From Robertmurraya korlensis NBRC 107688 (GTDB taxonomy: Bacteria > Bacillota > Bacilli > Bacillales > Cytobacillaceae), in NCBI RefSeq assembly GCF_001591645.1, contig NZ_BCVH01000006.1:1-64000 (forward strand): 64,000 nucleotides of DNA. Reading direction: 5' to 3'. A program made the translations under genes and the position numbers. A model generated the notes under the pieces. It made no database searches and was not told the DNA's origin. It saw only the letters and a list, made by a program, of their open reading frames with translations. This document shows positions 18,536 through 26,861 of this stretch, one piece after another; position 1 is the first letter of the stretch, and every line of letters starts with the position of its first letter.

Positions 18536-19441
18536 ATGTCGCTTGATATATTTGGTTTCAGGGCATTATGGAGTCCGTTTTTCCTTATCATTTTACTTGT
18601 GGTTTTAGGTAGCTATTTTTTGATAACTACAAAGTACCGATCTCGTTTTCAACAGTCTGAAACAGTAACGAGAAAACAATGGATGAGCTTTACATCTGCC
18701 ATTATTCTTTTGTATGTAGTGAAGGGCTCTCCTGTTGATTTGCTGGGACATATAATGTTTTATGTTCATATGATCCAAATGGCCATTCTATACTTAGTGA
18801 TTCCTATTCTCTTTATTTATGGGATTCCTCCATGGGTATGGAGATCTGTACTATCTAGACCAATTATCAAACCATTGTTTGCATTTTTTACAAAACCTTT
18901 AATTGCTCTTATTCTCTTTAATGGAGTGTTTTCTTTTTACCATGTTCCCAATATCTTTGACATTATAAAAACAGATATGTGGTTGCACGCCATCTATACT
19001 TTGGTCTTATTTTTACTATCGATTTGTATGTGGTGGCCACTTGTGAACGAGTTGGAAGAGTATGAAACATTAAATGGGTTAAAAAAGGTAGGTTATATTT
19101 TTGCTGATGGAATTTTATTGACTCCAGCATGTGCATTAATTATCTTTGCAGATACACCGATGTATTCTACTTTTTCTGATCCGAATGCATGGGCAAGCGC
19201 ACTTGAATTATGCGTTCCGTCTACGACACTTGCTTCTTTGAATTTAAGTGGACCAGAGATGTTTCATTCAATGTCCCTTCTTGAAGATCAACAAACGGGC
19301 GGAGTATTAATGAAGGTAATACAAGAGGTTGTTTATGGAGTAATCTTAGCTCAGGTGTTCTTTAGTTGGTTTAAAAAGGAACAAACCATTGATGAATTAC
19401 CTTCTGGACAAACTAGCTTTCAACCAGAACCTACTAAATAA
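18536..19441 (+). CDS. ctaG: Cytochrome c oxidase assembly factor CtaG
   Basis: This 301-residue membrane protein of the caa3_CtaG family is required for an active caa3 oxidase, probably in CuB insertion or assembly. It has about seven helices and conserved His residues in LLGHIMFYVHMIQM and NGVFSFYHVP. The ATG at 18536 follows GAGGTG by 6 bp; the in-frame GTG at 18527 is part of that site. It is separated from ctaF by a terminator and a possible promoter. Confidence 0.94.
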   Translation: MSLDIFGFRALWSPFFLIILLVVLGSYFLITTKYRSRFQQSETVTRKQWMSFTSAIILLYVVKGSPVDLLGHIMFYVHMIQMAILYLVIPILFIYGIPPWVWRSVLSRPIIKPLFAFFTKPLIALILFNGVFSFYHVPNIFDIIKTDMWLHAIYTLVLFLLSICMWWPLVNELEEYETLNGLKKVGYIFADGILLTPACALIIFADTPMYSTFSDPNAWASALELCVPSTTLASLNLSGPEMFHSMSLLEDQQTGGVLMKVIQEVVYGVILAQVFFSWFKKEQTIDELPSGQTSFQPEPTK

Positions 19442-19468
19442 AAATAAGTAATTAAAGAGGAGAAACAG

Positions 19469-19936
19469 ATGGAATACTCATTACCTATTTTACCTACAAT
19501 TAGTACAACCTTTATTGTGCTAAGTGGTATAACTGTTGCAATTGGATGGTGGCAAATTAAGCAACGTAAAATAGAAGCGCATAAAAAAACGATGTTTTTA
19601 GCTGCTATATTTGCTATTATCTTTTTTATCATTTACGCTAGCCGTACTATTTTTATTGGTAATACAGCGTTTGGGGGACCAGATGAGATTAAAATTTATT
19701 ATACAATCTTCTTAATCTTCCATATTACGTTGGCGACCGTTGGTGCAGTATTAGGAATCATTTCTTTGTATACAGGCTATAAAAATCAGCTAGAAAAACA
19801 TAGAAAGCTTGGACCCATTACAAGCATCGTGTGGTTTTTTACCGCCATTACAGGAGTCGCTGTTTACCTATTATTGTACGTATTTTATCATGGTGGAGAA
19901 ACAACCTCAGTCATCAAGGCAATCCTTGGGTTTTAA
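19469..19936 (+). CDS. DUF420 membrane protein (YozB/CtaM-like oxidase assembly factor)
   Basis: This 155-residue protein has four to five membrane helices and the DUF420 pattern, including LPTISTTFIVLSGITVAIGW, HKKTMFLA and FHITLATVG. B. subtilis YozB and S. aureus CtaM belong here; CtaM is needed for heme-copper oxidase maturation. Adjacency to ctaG supports an oxidase-assembly role. AAAGAGGAG precedes the ATG. Confidence 0.88.
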   Translation: MEYSLPILPTISTTFIVLSGITVAIGWWQIKQRKIEAHKKTMFLAAIFAIIFFIIYASRTIFIGNTAFGGPDEIKIYYTIFLIFHITLATVGAVLGIISLYTGYKNQLEKHRKLGPITSIVWFFTAITGVAVYLLLYVFYHGGETTSVIKAILGF

Positions 19937-19944
19937 TAAAGCAT

Positions 19945-19978
19945 AAAAGCGCTGCAAGTAATTGTGGCGCTTTTTTTT
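19945..19978 (+). terminator. Terminator of the ctaG-DUF420 unit
   Basis: Stem AAAAGCGC..GCAA / TTGT..GCGCTTTT is followed by eight T residues. Confidence 0.9.
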
Positions 19979-20018
19979 GAATAAGTTATATAGAACTTGT
20001 GATTAAGGGGTGGGAGAT

Positions 20019-21191
20019 ATGGAAATTGTCGTTCTTTCGGAAAAAGATTATGAGGAAGCCATAAAATTGTCCATGTATGCTTTTCAATACAAAGTTAACG
20101 AAGAAGATATTCCAAAAAGAAAAAAGATGTTAAAATCACACGACATTCTTGCAATTAAGGATGGCGAAAAGCTTTTGGCAAAGCTACACATTATCCCTTT
20201 TTCGATTTATATAAAAGAAAAAATATTCCATATGGGAGGCATTGCTGGAGTTTCCACGTATCCAGAATACCGGCGACATGGTTATGTGAAGCAACTAATT
20301 ACTGAAGCATTAAGGCATATGAATCAGCAACAACAATACATATCATTTCTTCATCCTTTTGATATTCATTTCTACCGTCGCTTTGGTTGGGAGATTTTTG
20401 CAGATAACAAAAAGGTAACTGTAGAGAAAAAAGATTTTGTAATGTTACCTTCCACGCATGGGAAGGTGATAAGGGATATTGCCGAGAATGAGAGAGTACA
20501 TATTGAAAAAGTATATAAAGCATATGCAGCCTCACATAGTGGAATGCTTGTTCGTACACAAGATTGGTGGAACGATCATGTGTACTGTGAAGACAATATC
20601 GCTTGTTATATGAATGAAAGGGGAGAGTACGAGGGTTATTTAGTCTATTCGGTGAAAAATAAAGAAATGGAAGTCATTGAAATCATTACTAAGACGCATC
20701 AGGCAGCGGTTGGACTATGGAATTTTATCTGTCAGCATGATTCAATGATCGAAAAAGTAGTTATTACAACCTCTACGTACGACCTATTTCCTTTCTATTT
20801 AAAACAACCAAAACAGAAAATAGATGTCCAACCATACTTTATGGGTAGAATTGTTAATGTTGAAGAGTTTTTAAAGAGCTACTCGTTCCTTCCAACCAGT
20901 GAAAAAGTGTTTATTCATGTGAATGATGAATACTGTAAATGGAATATAGGTACCTATTTACTTACCGATGATTCTATTACAGCCTATAAAATAAAAGAAG
21001 ATAGTGTCTGTACTCACCCACCTAAAGTAGGGCTGCAGATAGGGATAGGAGCATTAACTACCATATTGCTAGGATATAAAACGGTTCGGGATTTGTATAA
21101 TCTTGGGGAAATTATGGGGAGTTTAGAAGACGTTAAGAAGCTTGAAAGAAAAATTCCTGAATTACGACCATTTTTCCCAGATTTCTTTTAG
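20019..21191 (+). CDS. GNAT N-acetyltransferase, Eis-like
   Basis: This 390-residue protein has an N-terminal GNAT fold with the acetyl-CoA loop GVSTYPEYRRHGYVKQLI, then FYRRFGWE. A second degenerate GNAT half and a sterol-carrier-like C-terminal domain follow, the three-part layout of the Eis family. Some Eis enzymes acetylate aminoglycosides or peptides; the substrate here cannot be read from sequence. I prefer the ATG at 20019, since the in-frame GTG at 20010 lies in the AAGGGGTGG ribosome-binding site. It is monocistronic. Confidence 0.85.
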   Translation: MEIVVLSEKDYEEAIKLSMYAFQYKVNEEDIPKRKKMLKSHDILAIKDGEKLLAKLHIIPFSIYIKEKIFHMGGIAGVSTYPEYRRHGYVKQLITEALRHMNQQQQYISFLHPFDIHFYRRFGWEIFADNKKVTVEKKDFVMLPSTHGKVIRDIAENERVHIEKVYKAYAASHSGMLVRTQDWWNDHVYCEDNIACYMNERGEYEGYLVYSVKNKEMEVIEIITKTHQAAVGLWNFICQHDSMIEKVVITTSTYDLFPFYLKQPKQKIDVQPYFMGRIVNVEEFLKSYSFLPTSEKVFIHVNDEYCKWNIGTYLLTDDSITAYKIKEDSVCTHPPKVGLQIGIGALTTILLGYKTVRDLYNLGEIMGSLEDVKKLERKIPELRPFFPDFF

Positions 21192-21202
21192 TCTCATTCA
21201 AT

Positions 21203-21244
21203 AAAAAGCGCAGACTTTACTTCTTATAAAGTCTGCGCTTTTTT
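21203..21244. terminator. Bidirectional terminator
   Basis: A 17-bp stem with core AAGCGCAGACTTTA / TAAAGTCTGCGCTT, flanked by A and T runs, serves the GNAT gene and the convergent permease gene. Confidence 0.94.
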
Positions 21245-22304
21245 ATATTTTAAAGTTTAGCTTAATAATTCCTGCTTCTTTTGCCGAATTGAATGCAATC
21301 AATAGCAATGGACCAATAATAAATCCTAATATTCCAAGTAACTTCAGACCAAGATACATGGCTATTAAAGTTGATAATGGGGAGAGGCCAATATGTGTTC
21401 CCATTACTTTTGGTTCAACAGTACGACGTATAATTAACAAAATAGCCGCTAATATCGCTAGCTTCGTACCTAAGACCACATCTCCGGTGAAAAAATGAAA
21501 TATTGCCCATGGAGCCATTATCACAATAGAACCAATGATAGGAATAAAATCAATAACCCAAATGATGGTGGCCATTAACAATGCTACTTTTGGAGTGATA
21601 ATGAATAACCCAATCAATGAAACTAAGAAAATCAGTACAGAAACAAGAAATTGTGCCTTAAAAAAACCTATTATAACAAAGGAAAGACGAGAAGTCATAA
21701 AGTTTACTTTATCAGCTGTTTTCTCAGTTAAATGGTTATAAACAGTAGTTTTTAATCTAGGTAGATCTAATAGGAAAAGGAATAGTGCTATCAGATAGAC
21801 TAGGAAACTTACAAGATAACTAGGGATATTTGTAAGCAACGATCGGACATTATCAATGTTTACGTATGCCACTAAATCATTTTTAGTTCGATTTAGAAAA
21901 GTTTGTACTTGGCTGCTTATTCCATCCACTACCTCTTTGGGTAATTCTTTTGCAGCAGAGGATAACTTATCTTCTGTGTCTAACCATGCACGATTAATTT
22001 CATTAATTAACTGAGGAGCGTACTCTACTACTTGTATTGCTTCTGTGATTACCTTCGTAACTATGAAGTAGCCAGTAGCGCCAACAAAGATTAAAAAGCC
22101 TAAAAATACAAGTAAGACAGATACTTTACGATTTAATTTACTTCGATTTTGAATGGTTCTTACGAGTGGATCTAGGAATAAAGCAGTTATAAATGCTGTG
22201 ATCAATGGTATAGATACTGGCAGGATGAGATATAACAAAAGGGCTGTTATACAGACACCTAAGATAATAAAAAAATAGCGTTTCTTAAAAAAGCTTCCTA
22301 ACAA
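21243..22304 (-). CDS. AI-2E family transporter (YtvI-like)
   Basis: This 353-residue integral membrane protein has about eight helices and a central hydrophilic region. It shows AI-2E family signatures such as WVIDFIPIIGSIVIMAPW and RRTVEPKVMGTHIGLSPL. The family includes putative sodium/proton antiporters and the sporulation protein YtvI; actual substrates are mostly unproven. It starts with TTG after GAGGAGAA. Confidence 0.85.
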   Translation of the reverse strand: MLGSFFKKRYFFIILGVCITALLLYLILPVSIPLITAFITALFLDPLVRTIQNRSKLNRKVSVLLVFLGFLIFVGATGYFIVTKVITEAIQVVEYAPQLINEINRAWLDTEDKLSSAAKELPKEVVDGISSQVQTFLNRTKNDLVAYVNIDNVRSLLTNIPSYLVSFLVYLIALFLFLLDLPRLKTTVYNHLTEKTADKVNFMTSRLSFVIIGFFKAQFLVSVLIFLVSLIGLFIITPKVALLMATIIWVIDFIPIIGSIVIMAPWAIFHFFTGDVVLGTKLAILAAILLIIRRTVEPKVMGTHIGLSPLSTLIAMYLGLKLLGILGFIIGPLLLIAFNSAKEAGIIKLNFKI

Positions 22305-22454
22305 AAGATGTTCTCCTCTCGTAAATGAAAAATATTTGATAATTTCGGAACACTTAAATTATAGTATGCATTTAATAAAATAACCAATAAAACAACAAAA
22401 ATATGAAGAAAAATATTTTAATAAATGTATTAGACGAGCCTAAAAGGAGGGTTT

Positions 22455-22793
22455 ATGTTGGTTAGTATGTTTGAGCAAGACGAGAGTAATCGAGCCGTTC
22501 ACAACATCATTGCAGCAATAGTCGAGTCTAATATAAAGGAAAGTGCTGGCTATGTTATACCTAAAAAAAGAGGAAATATATTTAATCTGATTCAAGGGCA
22601 TTTTCATCCAGCAAAAAACCAAATGTACCAAGTGATATTGAAAGAAAGGGTTGTGAGTATCATTTTGAGTATAAGTGCGATTGATTATAAGGGGATTGTT
22701 GATAAAATTGAGGATTTACAGTCTAGAATTCAAGAGGAAGTGTACTTGTTGACGGGTTATAAGGTTAGTTATATTCATGTGAAATTAAGTTAA
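22455..22793 (+). CDS. Asp23/Gls24-like protein
   Basis: This protein of about 112 residues has the Asp23 pattern: an N-terminal helix (VHNIIAAIVESNIKESAGY), a beta strand VVSIILSISAIDY, then a helix and strand ending LQSRIQEEVYLLTGYKVSYIHVKL. Asp23-family proteins are envelope-associated and linked to cell-wall or alkaline stress. The ATG at 22455 lies only 4 bp after GGAGG, so the TTG at 22458 could be the real start. I assign the family from pattern only. Confidence 0.55.
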   Translation: MLVSMFEQDESNRAVHNIIAAIVESNIKESAGYVIPKKRGNIFNLIQGHFHPAKNQMYQVILKERVVSIILSISAIDYKGIVDKIEDLQSRIQEEVYLLTGYKVSYIHVKLS

Positions 22794-22797
22794 ACAT

Positions 22798-22829
22798 AAA
22801 AAAAAGACGCATTTCCATGCGCCTTTTCG
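22798..22829. terminator. Bidirectional terminator
   Basis: Stem AAAAGACGCAT / ATGCGCCTTTT (one mismatch) with loop TTCC lies between the convergent Asp23-like and ylbA genes. Confidence 0.8.
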
Positions 22830-22830
22830 T

Positions 22831-23190
22831 TTATGCTGAAAATTTTTCTACTTCCGATTTTACCTCGTTAAGTAGTTTTTCACATTGGCTAATTAACCCT
22901 TTTGGGAAGCTTTCTCCTTCACCGTACTCCACACCGTGTGGATAATAATGCTTACCAAGTAGTGGTGTCATTAATTGGACAGTTGCTTTGTGTGCACCAA
23001 CATCACCCTCTACCGCATAGCCGAATACACGAAGGTAAAATGTTCCTTCTTTTAGAATAAATTTACGGTCATATGTTACTCTTTCATAGTCCCATTGTCC
23101 TTCACGAACTAATCCGTGATCAAGCATAACTTCATCTAAACGATTTAAATCAGCTTTTATGCTTTCTAGCCCTACATTTTCAAACTTCAT
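22831..23190 (-). CDS. ylbA: YugN-like family protein (YlbA)
   Basis: This 119-residue soluble protein has the family core EGQWDYERVTYDRKF and MTPLLGKHYYPHGVEYGEGE. Function is unknown. The ATG at 23190 follows GGAGGG; the longer in-frame extension has no ribosome-binding site. Position at the head of the ylb series matches B. subtilis ylbA. Confidence 0.82.
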   Translation of the reverse strand: MKFENVGLESIKADLNRLDEVMLDHGLVREGQWDYERVTYDRKFILKEGTFYLRVFGYAVEGDVGAHKATVQLMTPLLGKHYYPHGVEYGEGESFPKGLISQCEKLLNEVKSEVEKFSA

Positions 23191-23405
23191 TATTTTCCCT
23201 CCTACAAACACAATCCCCGTCTGCTTTGAACTGATTTTTATGATATGTAACGATAACTTCTTCATTTTAATAATAGTAGAAATTATGGGAAGTTGCAATG
23301 AGAACGTTCACAAAAAGATATGTTTTACTAAAGGAGAACGCGGGAATAGTTGACCAAACAAAAGGGAACGATACAACTGACAGATATTTTTTAGGAGGGC
23401 TCAGG

Positions 23406-23837
23406 ATGAATACTGTAAATGAGTTGATGACTAAGGAAGTCGAATGTTGTACACTTCTTGATAATGTATACGAGGTTGCATTAAAGATGAAGGAACTTAA
23501 CGTTGGGGCAATTCCAATTGTTGATGATGATAAGCTAATCGGGATGATTACTGATCGGGATATTGTTATTAGAGGTGTTGCTGAAAAACATCCTGGTTCT
23601 ACGAAAGTAGAAGATATCATGAGTAAGCAAATCATAACTGTAACACCAGACACAACAGCTAGAGACGCAGCTGAATTAATGGCAAAATATCAAATCCGAC
23701 GTCTTCCTGTTACAGAAGGGAAAAAACTAGTAGGAATTGTAGCTCTAGGGGATTTGGCTGTAGAGAAGGTAAGCGACTACCAAGCCGGTAAAGCTCTATC
23801 TGACATTTCTGAACCTTCTTCTCCTGATATGCATTAA
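23406..23837 (+). CDS. ylbB: Tandem CBS-domain protein YlbB
   Basis: This 143-residue protein consists of two CBS motifs, VNELMTKEVECCTL...LIGMITDRDIV and VEDIMSKQIITVTP...LVGIVALGDLA. Together they form a Bateman module that usually binds adenine nucleotides. No catalytic domain is attached. The ATG at 23406 has AGGAGGG about 9 bp upstream; the upstream extension was rejected. Confidence 0.9.
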   Translation: MNTVNELMTKEVECCTLLDNVYEVALKMKELNVGAIPIVDDDKLIGMITDRDIVIRGVAEKHPGSTKVEDIMSKQIITVTPDTTARDAAELMAKYQIRRLPVTEGKKLVGIVALGDLAVEKVSDYQAGKALSDISEPSSPDMH

Positions 23838-23946
23838 ATGAAGGCACCTTATGGTGTCTTTATTTATTTATGTACAAAGCCTGGTAGGGTATAATAAGAT
23901 AAATCTAAATACCGTATTAACCTATTTTATTTTCTACTAATTAATA

Positions 23947-23974
23947 TACTATTTATGTAATGCATGCATACAAT
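23947..23974 (+). promoter_or_regulatory. Sigma-E-like promoter of ylbC
   Basis: TACTATT (6 of 7 to KMATATT), a 13-bp spacer and CATACAAT (perfect for CATACANT) end 32 bp before the proposed ylbC start. This suggests mother-cell expression during sporulation. Confidence 0.5.
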
Positions 23975-24006
23975 GATAGAAAGAATGATAGAGAGGGGGA
24001 TGGCCT

Positions 24007-25071
24007 CTGAAGAGTTTAGGAAGAATATTGATATTGATTACTGTCATTTTAGGAGTTGTTTTTTATTTTAACATTCAAAACAATGATGAGGAAATTCTGT
24101 TAGAAGACGGTTCGTCAAAAAAGGGGAGTAACCTGGATTTGCCGAATAATCCGAACGAGGGTATAACTAACTCTGAAAAGCCAACGGAGGGAATCGCCAC
24201 TTATATCGGGATGGATATCAAAAATCTTGAGGGAAATTTAGGACAACCCAATAGAGTCGATCAAACCTATTATGGTTTTGACTGGTGGATCTATAATTCA
24301 GACCCTGCAAATTACTCTCAAATCGGTGTGAAAAACGGTAAAGTTGTTACCGTCTATGCAATCGGTTCGGATGTGAATATAAGTCCTTTTAAAATTGGAC
24401 AACATGTTGATGAAATTTTTTCTTCGAGCTATGTTGAGACGGAGATAGGGTTAGATTTTGAAGGAAGTTCCTATCAATTTGAGCTCTCAGAGTCAGATTT
24501 GAATACAAGACCATTGTTGAAAATGGGGAGTATTTTTGTACAGCTCTATATCGATAAATTTACAGCTACTTTATCAAGTATTAGGGTAATGGATGCAGAA
24601 ACTTTATTAAAGCTCAGACCATATGAACTAGTTTATTTTGGTGAGTTACAAGAAATCGATCCAGATGAAATGGCCCCGGATGAAAAAGTCGAGGATTCAA
24701 ATGAAAAACAAATATATGATATTACGAATATCATGAGAATGAGATTTGGCCTTGATACCTTGCAATGGGATGAAAAAACAGCTAGTGTTGCTTATGGACA
24801 TAGCAAGGACATGGAAGAGAGTAATACTTTTTCGCATACTTCTGAAAAATTCGGGGAGCTAACCGATCGCTTAAAGGCCGGGGAAGTATTTTATCAAGTA
24901 GCAGGTGAGAATATCGCCGCAAACTATGCTGACGCTCCCGCTGTTATGGAAGGCTGGTTAAATAGTAAGGGACACAGAGAAAGCTTATTAAACGAAGAAT
25001 TCACACATATTGGTGTAGGAGTATATAAAAAATATTACACTCAAAACTTTATCCAAGCATGGGAAGAGTAG
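24007..25071 (+). CDS. ylbC: CAP/SCP-domain exported protein YlbC
   Basis: The 354-residue protein has an N-terminal signal anchor, a CAP-associated N-terminal domain (IGMDIKNLEGNLGQP, YGFDWWIYN, about residues 60-200) and a C-terminal CAP domain (about 235-350) with AYGHSKDMEESNTFSHTS, AGENIA and KGHRESLLN. The only credible start with a ribosome-binding site (GAGGGGGA, 6 bp spacing) is CTG at 24007. It adds a basic leader (MKSLGRIL) to an otherwise uncharged hydrophobic segment. The next candidate, TTG at 24028, lacks both. CAP function here is unknown. Confidence 0.85.
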   Translation: MKSLGRILILITVILGVVFYFNIQNNDEEILLEDGSSKKGSNLDLPNNPNEGITNSEKPTEGIATYIGMDIKNLEGNLGQPNRVDQTYYGFDWWIYNSDPANYSQIGVKNGKVVTVYAIGSDVNISPFKIGQHVDEIFSSSYVETEIGLDFEGSSYQFELSESDLNTRPLLKMGSIFVQLYIDKFTATLSSIRVMDAETLLKLRPYELVYFGELQEIDPDEMAPDEKVEDSNEKQIYDITNIMRMRFGLDTLQWDEKTASVAYGHSKDMEESNTFSHTSEKFGELTDRLKAGEVFYQVAGENIAANYADAPAVMEGWLNSKGHRESLLNEEFTHIGVGVYKKYYTQNFIQAWEE

Positions 25072-25072
25072 T

Positions 25073-25100
25073 AAAAGGAGCTGAGAGCTCCTTTTTATTT
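25073..25100. terminator. Bidirectional terminator
   Basis: Perfect stem AAAAGGAGCT / AGCTCCTTTT with loop GAG and a T run, shared by ylbC and the convergent minus-strand pair. Confidence 0.88.
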
Positions 25101-25457
25101 TTGAATCGATTCGTATCTACCAAAACGAAAATTGCCTTCTTTCCAATTTCCGTAGACACTTACTTCATCACCTAGCTGAAAATCGCTGGAAAGATCTTTT
25201 CCTTTTACAATCGGAGTGATTTTTGTAACTACAGTTGTTGTATGGTTATTGATAAGAGTAAGCTCAAGAATATGAACATAACGATGATAGTAATAACGTT
25301 CTTTTCTCATGCTTATGTGCTGAACCTTTCCTGTTACGATTGCTTCCTCATAAACTTTTTCTAATGCTAACCACTGCTCCGTATGAGTTCGTAACTCACG
25401 CTTTGAAATAATATAAAAGTAAATAATAATGATAGGAATTACTATAGCAGTAACCAC
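25095..25457 (-). CDS. Small membrane-anchored protein, unknown
   Basis: I do not recognise this 120-residue protein. It has one N-terminal membrane helix (about residues 2-17) followed by a beta-rich domain ending GDEVSVYGNWKEGNFRFGRYE, which resembles an OB-like barrel. It starts with GTG after AGGGTGAG. It lies 11 bp after the thioesterase gene on the same strand, so the two are likely cotranscribed. Confidence 0.65.
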   Translation of the reverse strand: MVTAIVIPIIIIYFYIISKRELRTHTEQWLALEKVYEEAIVTGKVQHISMRKERYYYHRYVHILELTLINNHTTTVVTKITPIVKGKDLSSDFQLGDEVSVYGNWKEGNFRFGRYESIQK

Positions 25458-25468
25458 ATGCGCTCACC

Positions 25469-25954
25469 CTATACTCTTTTTTCAACGACAAGAAAACTTC
25501 CCGTTCCAATAGCAATCTTTACACCATCTGAACGATGAATTTCTGCCGACAACACGAGTGTTGTCGAGCCCTTATGTTCCATTTTTGCTCTACAGACCAT
25601 ATGCTCGCCAATCCCGGCAGCAATATAATTTATGTTTAACTGGGTAGTAACAGCACCATAGCCATCAGGAACAAGGGAATTCGCTAAGACTCCCATAGCT
25701 GTATCAAGGAGTGTTGCAGTAATTCCTCCGTGAACGATATGTAATGTATTATATAAAAGAGGAGAAATAGGAATTCTTATTTGACAGTCATCATCAGTAA
25801 TTTTACGTTCCATTTGTAGAAGACTAGAGATAAACGTAGGACTATTACCTGATTTCCAGTGTTGAAAACCTTTTAACAGCTGTTCGAGCAATTTTAAGTC
25901 ATGCTCGCTTGCATGAAGAGTCATTTCTTGAATTTGTTTTTGAATATTCTCCAT
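25469..25954 (-). CDS. PaaI-type hotdog-fold thioesterase
   Basis: This 161-residue protein has the hotdog thioesterase signature HIVHGGITATLLDTAMG, with the HGG loop and catalytic-type Asp, followed by VTTQLNINYIAA. An N-terminal helical extension of about 50 residues is present. Members hydrolyse acyl-CoA esters. The ATG at 25954 follows GGTGAGG by 6 bp; an upstream TTG was rejected. Confidence 0.85.
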   Translation of the reverse strand: MENIQKQIQEMTLHASEHDLKLLEQLLKGFQHWKSGNSPTFISSLLQMERKITDDDCQIRIPISPLLYNTLHIVHGGITATLLDTAMGVLANSLVPDGYGAVTTQLNINYIAAGIGEHMVCRAKMEHKGSTTLVLSAEIHRSDGVKIAIGTGSFLVVEKRV

Positions 25955-26011
25955 TATATCCCTCACCTTATCATTGCTTTCCAATTCATTTTATCACGAA
26001 ATCTGTGGTGC

Positions 26012-26038
26012 ACATATTTATCTTTTTTTCATATCGTA
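26012..26038 (+). promoter_or_regulatory. Sigma-K-like promoter of ylbD
   Basis: AC (26012-26013), a 16-bp spacer and CATATCGTA (26030-26038, matching CATANNNTA) end 34 bp before ylbD. This is the layout of late mother-cell coat gene promoters. Confidence 0.45.
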
Positions 26039-26072
26039 TTATAGGCATTCGTTTATATTGAGGTGAAATATA

Positions 26073-26504
26073 ATGGCCAATAAGCAACTGCATCCTTCCG
26101 TACAAAAGTTTAAAGATTATGTTCGAGCCCATCCTGAACTTATTAAGAAGGTGAGAAGCGGAACAAATACGTGGCAAGAGTTGTACGAAGAATGGTATCT
26201 ATTTGCTGACGAAGATTCTACAGGAAATGGAAACGTTGAGGATCGTAACAAAACAACGGAATCTTCAAAGGAAGAAACATCTCCAAAGGAAGAATCATCA
26301 AAAAAAGATTGGATGTCAACCGTATTAGGCGCTGTTAGGAATATGGATCCAAACCAGCTTCAGCATCATATTGTAAGTATTAGTTCTGCCTTAGGTGCGA
26401 TACAAGGGGTTATAGCTTCCTTGCAGGGTGGAGGTAACGTTCAAAATCCGCCGAAAAAAAATGTAAGTCCACCATCACATCCGTTTCAATTTAGACAAGA
26501 CTAG
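26073..26504 (+). CDS. ylbD: Spore coat-associated protein YlbD
   Basis: This 143-residue hydrophilic protein has an N-terminal helix with HPSVQKFKDYVRAHPELI and WQELYEEWYLF, a low-complexity Ser/Glu/Lys middle (about residues 48-78) and a C-terminal amphipathic segment. This matches the YlbD coat family. GAGGTGA precedes the ATG. ylbE follows at 14 bp. Confidence 0.85.
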   Translation: MANKQLHPSVQKFKDYVRAHPELIKKVRSGTNTWQELYEEWYLFADEDSTGNGNVEDRNKTTESSKEETSPKEESSKKDWMSTVLGAVRNMDPNQLQHHIVSISSALGAIQGVIASLQGGGNVQNPPKKNVSPPSHPFQFRQD

Positions 26505-26518
26505 AAGGGGTCATTTGG

Positions 26519-26758
26519 ATGCGAGAAGAAATTAATGAATATTTACGTATGCAACCACAACTAAAACAGTTTCTAAGGGAACAGCCTATTTGGTACAGAA
26601 AGCTAGGGAGAAATCCACATGATATACAAAGTTTTGAAATATCTGCTTTACATCATTACAAGAAGACCATTCCTCATCGTGTGGAACAATTCACTCATAG
26701 TGTACAAATGGCCAATATGATGATGAGTATGTTTCAAACAATGAACAATAACCAATAA
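26519..26758 (+). CDS. ylbE: YlbE-like protein
   Basis: This 79-residue protein has the YlbE pattern (LREQPIWYRKLGRNP, Met-rich C-terminus). It follows ylbD and shares its transcript up to the terminator at 26757. Function is unknown; cotranscription with a coat gene suggests a sporulation role. Confidence 0.85.
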   Translation: MREEINEYLRMQPQLKQFLREQPIWYRKLGRNPHDIQSFEISALHHYKKTIPHRVEQFTHSVQMANMMMSMFQTMNNNQ

Positions 26759-26790
26759 AAAGCCTTCGCTTTAACGTTTGAAGGCTTTTT
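26757..26790 (+). terminator. Terminator of ylbDE
   Basis: Stem AAAAAGCCTTC / GAAGGCTTTTT with a 12-nt loop. Confidence 0.9.
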
Positions 26791-26861
26791 GGTCGGATTT
26801 GGACTAAGTCTGCTGATAATTGCACAAAATAGGTAAAATTGTGTGATTGGGGGCAGCCGAG

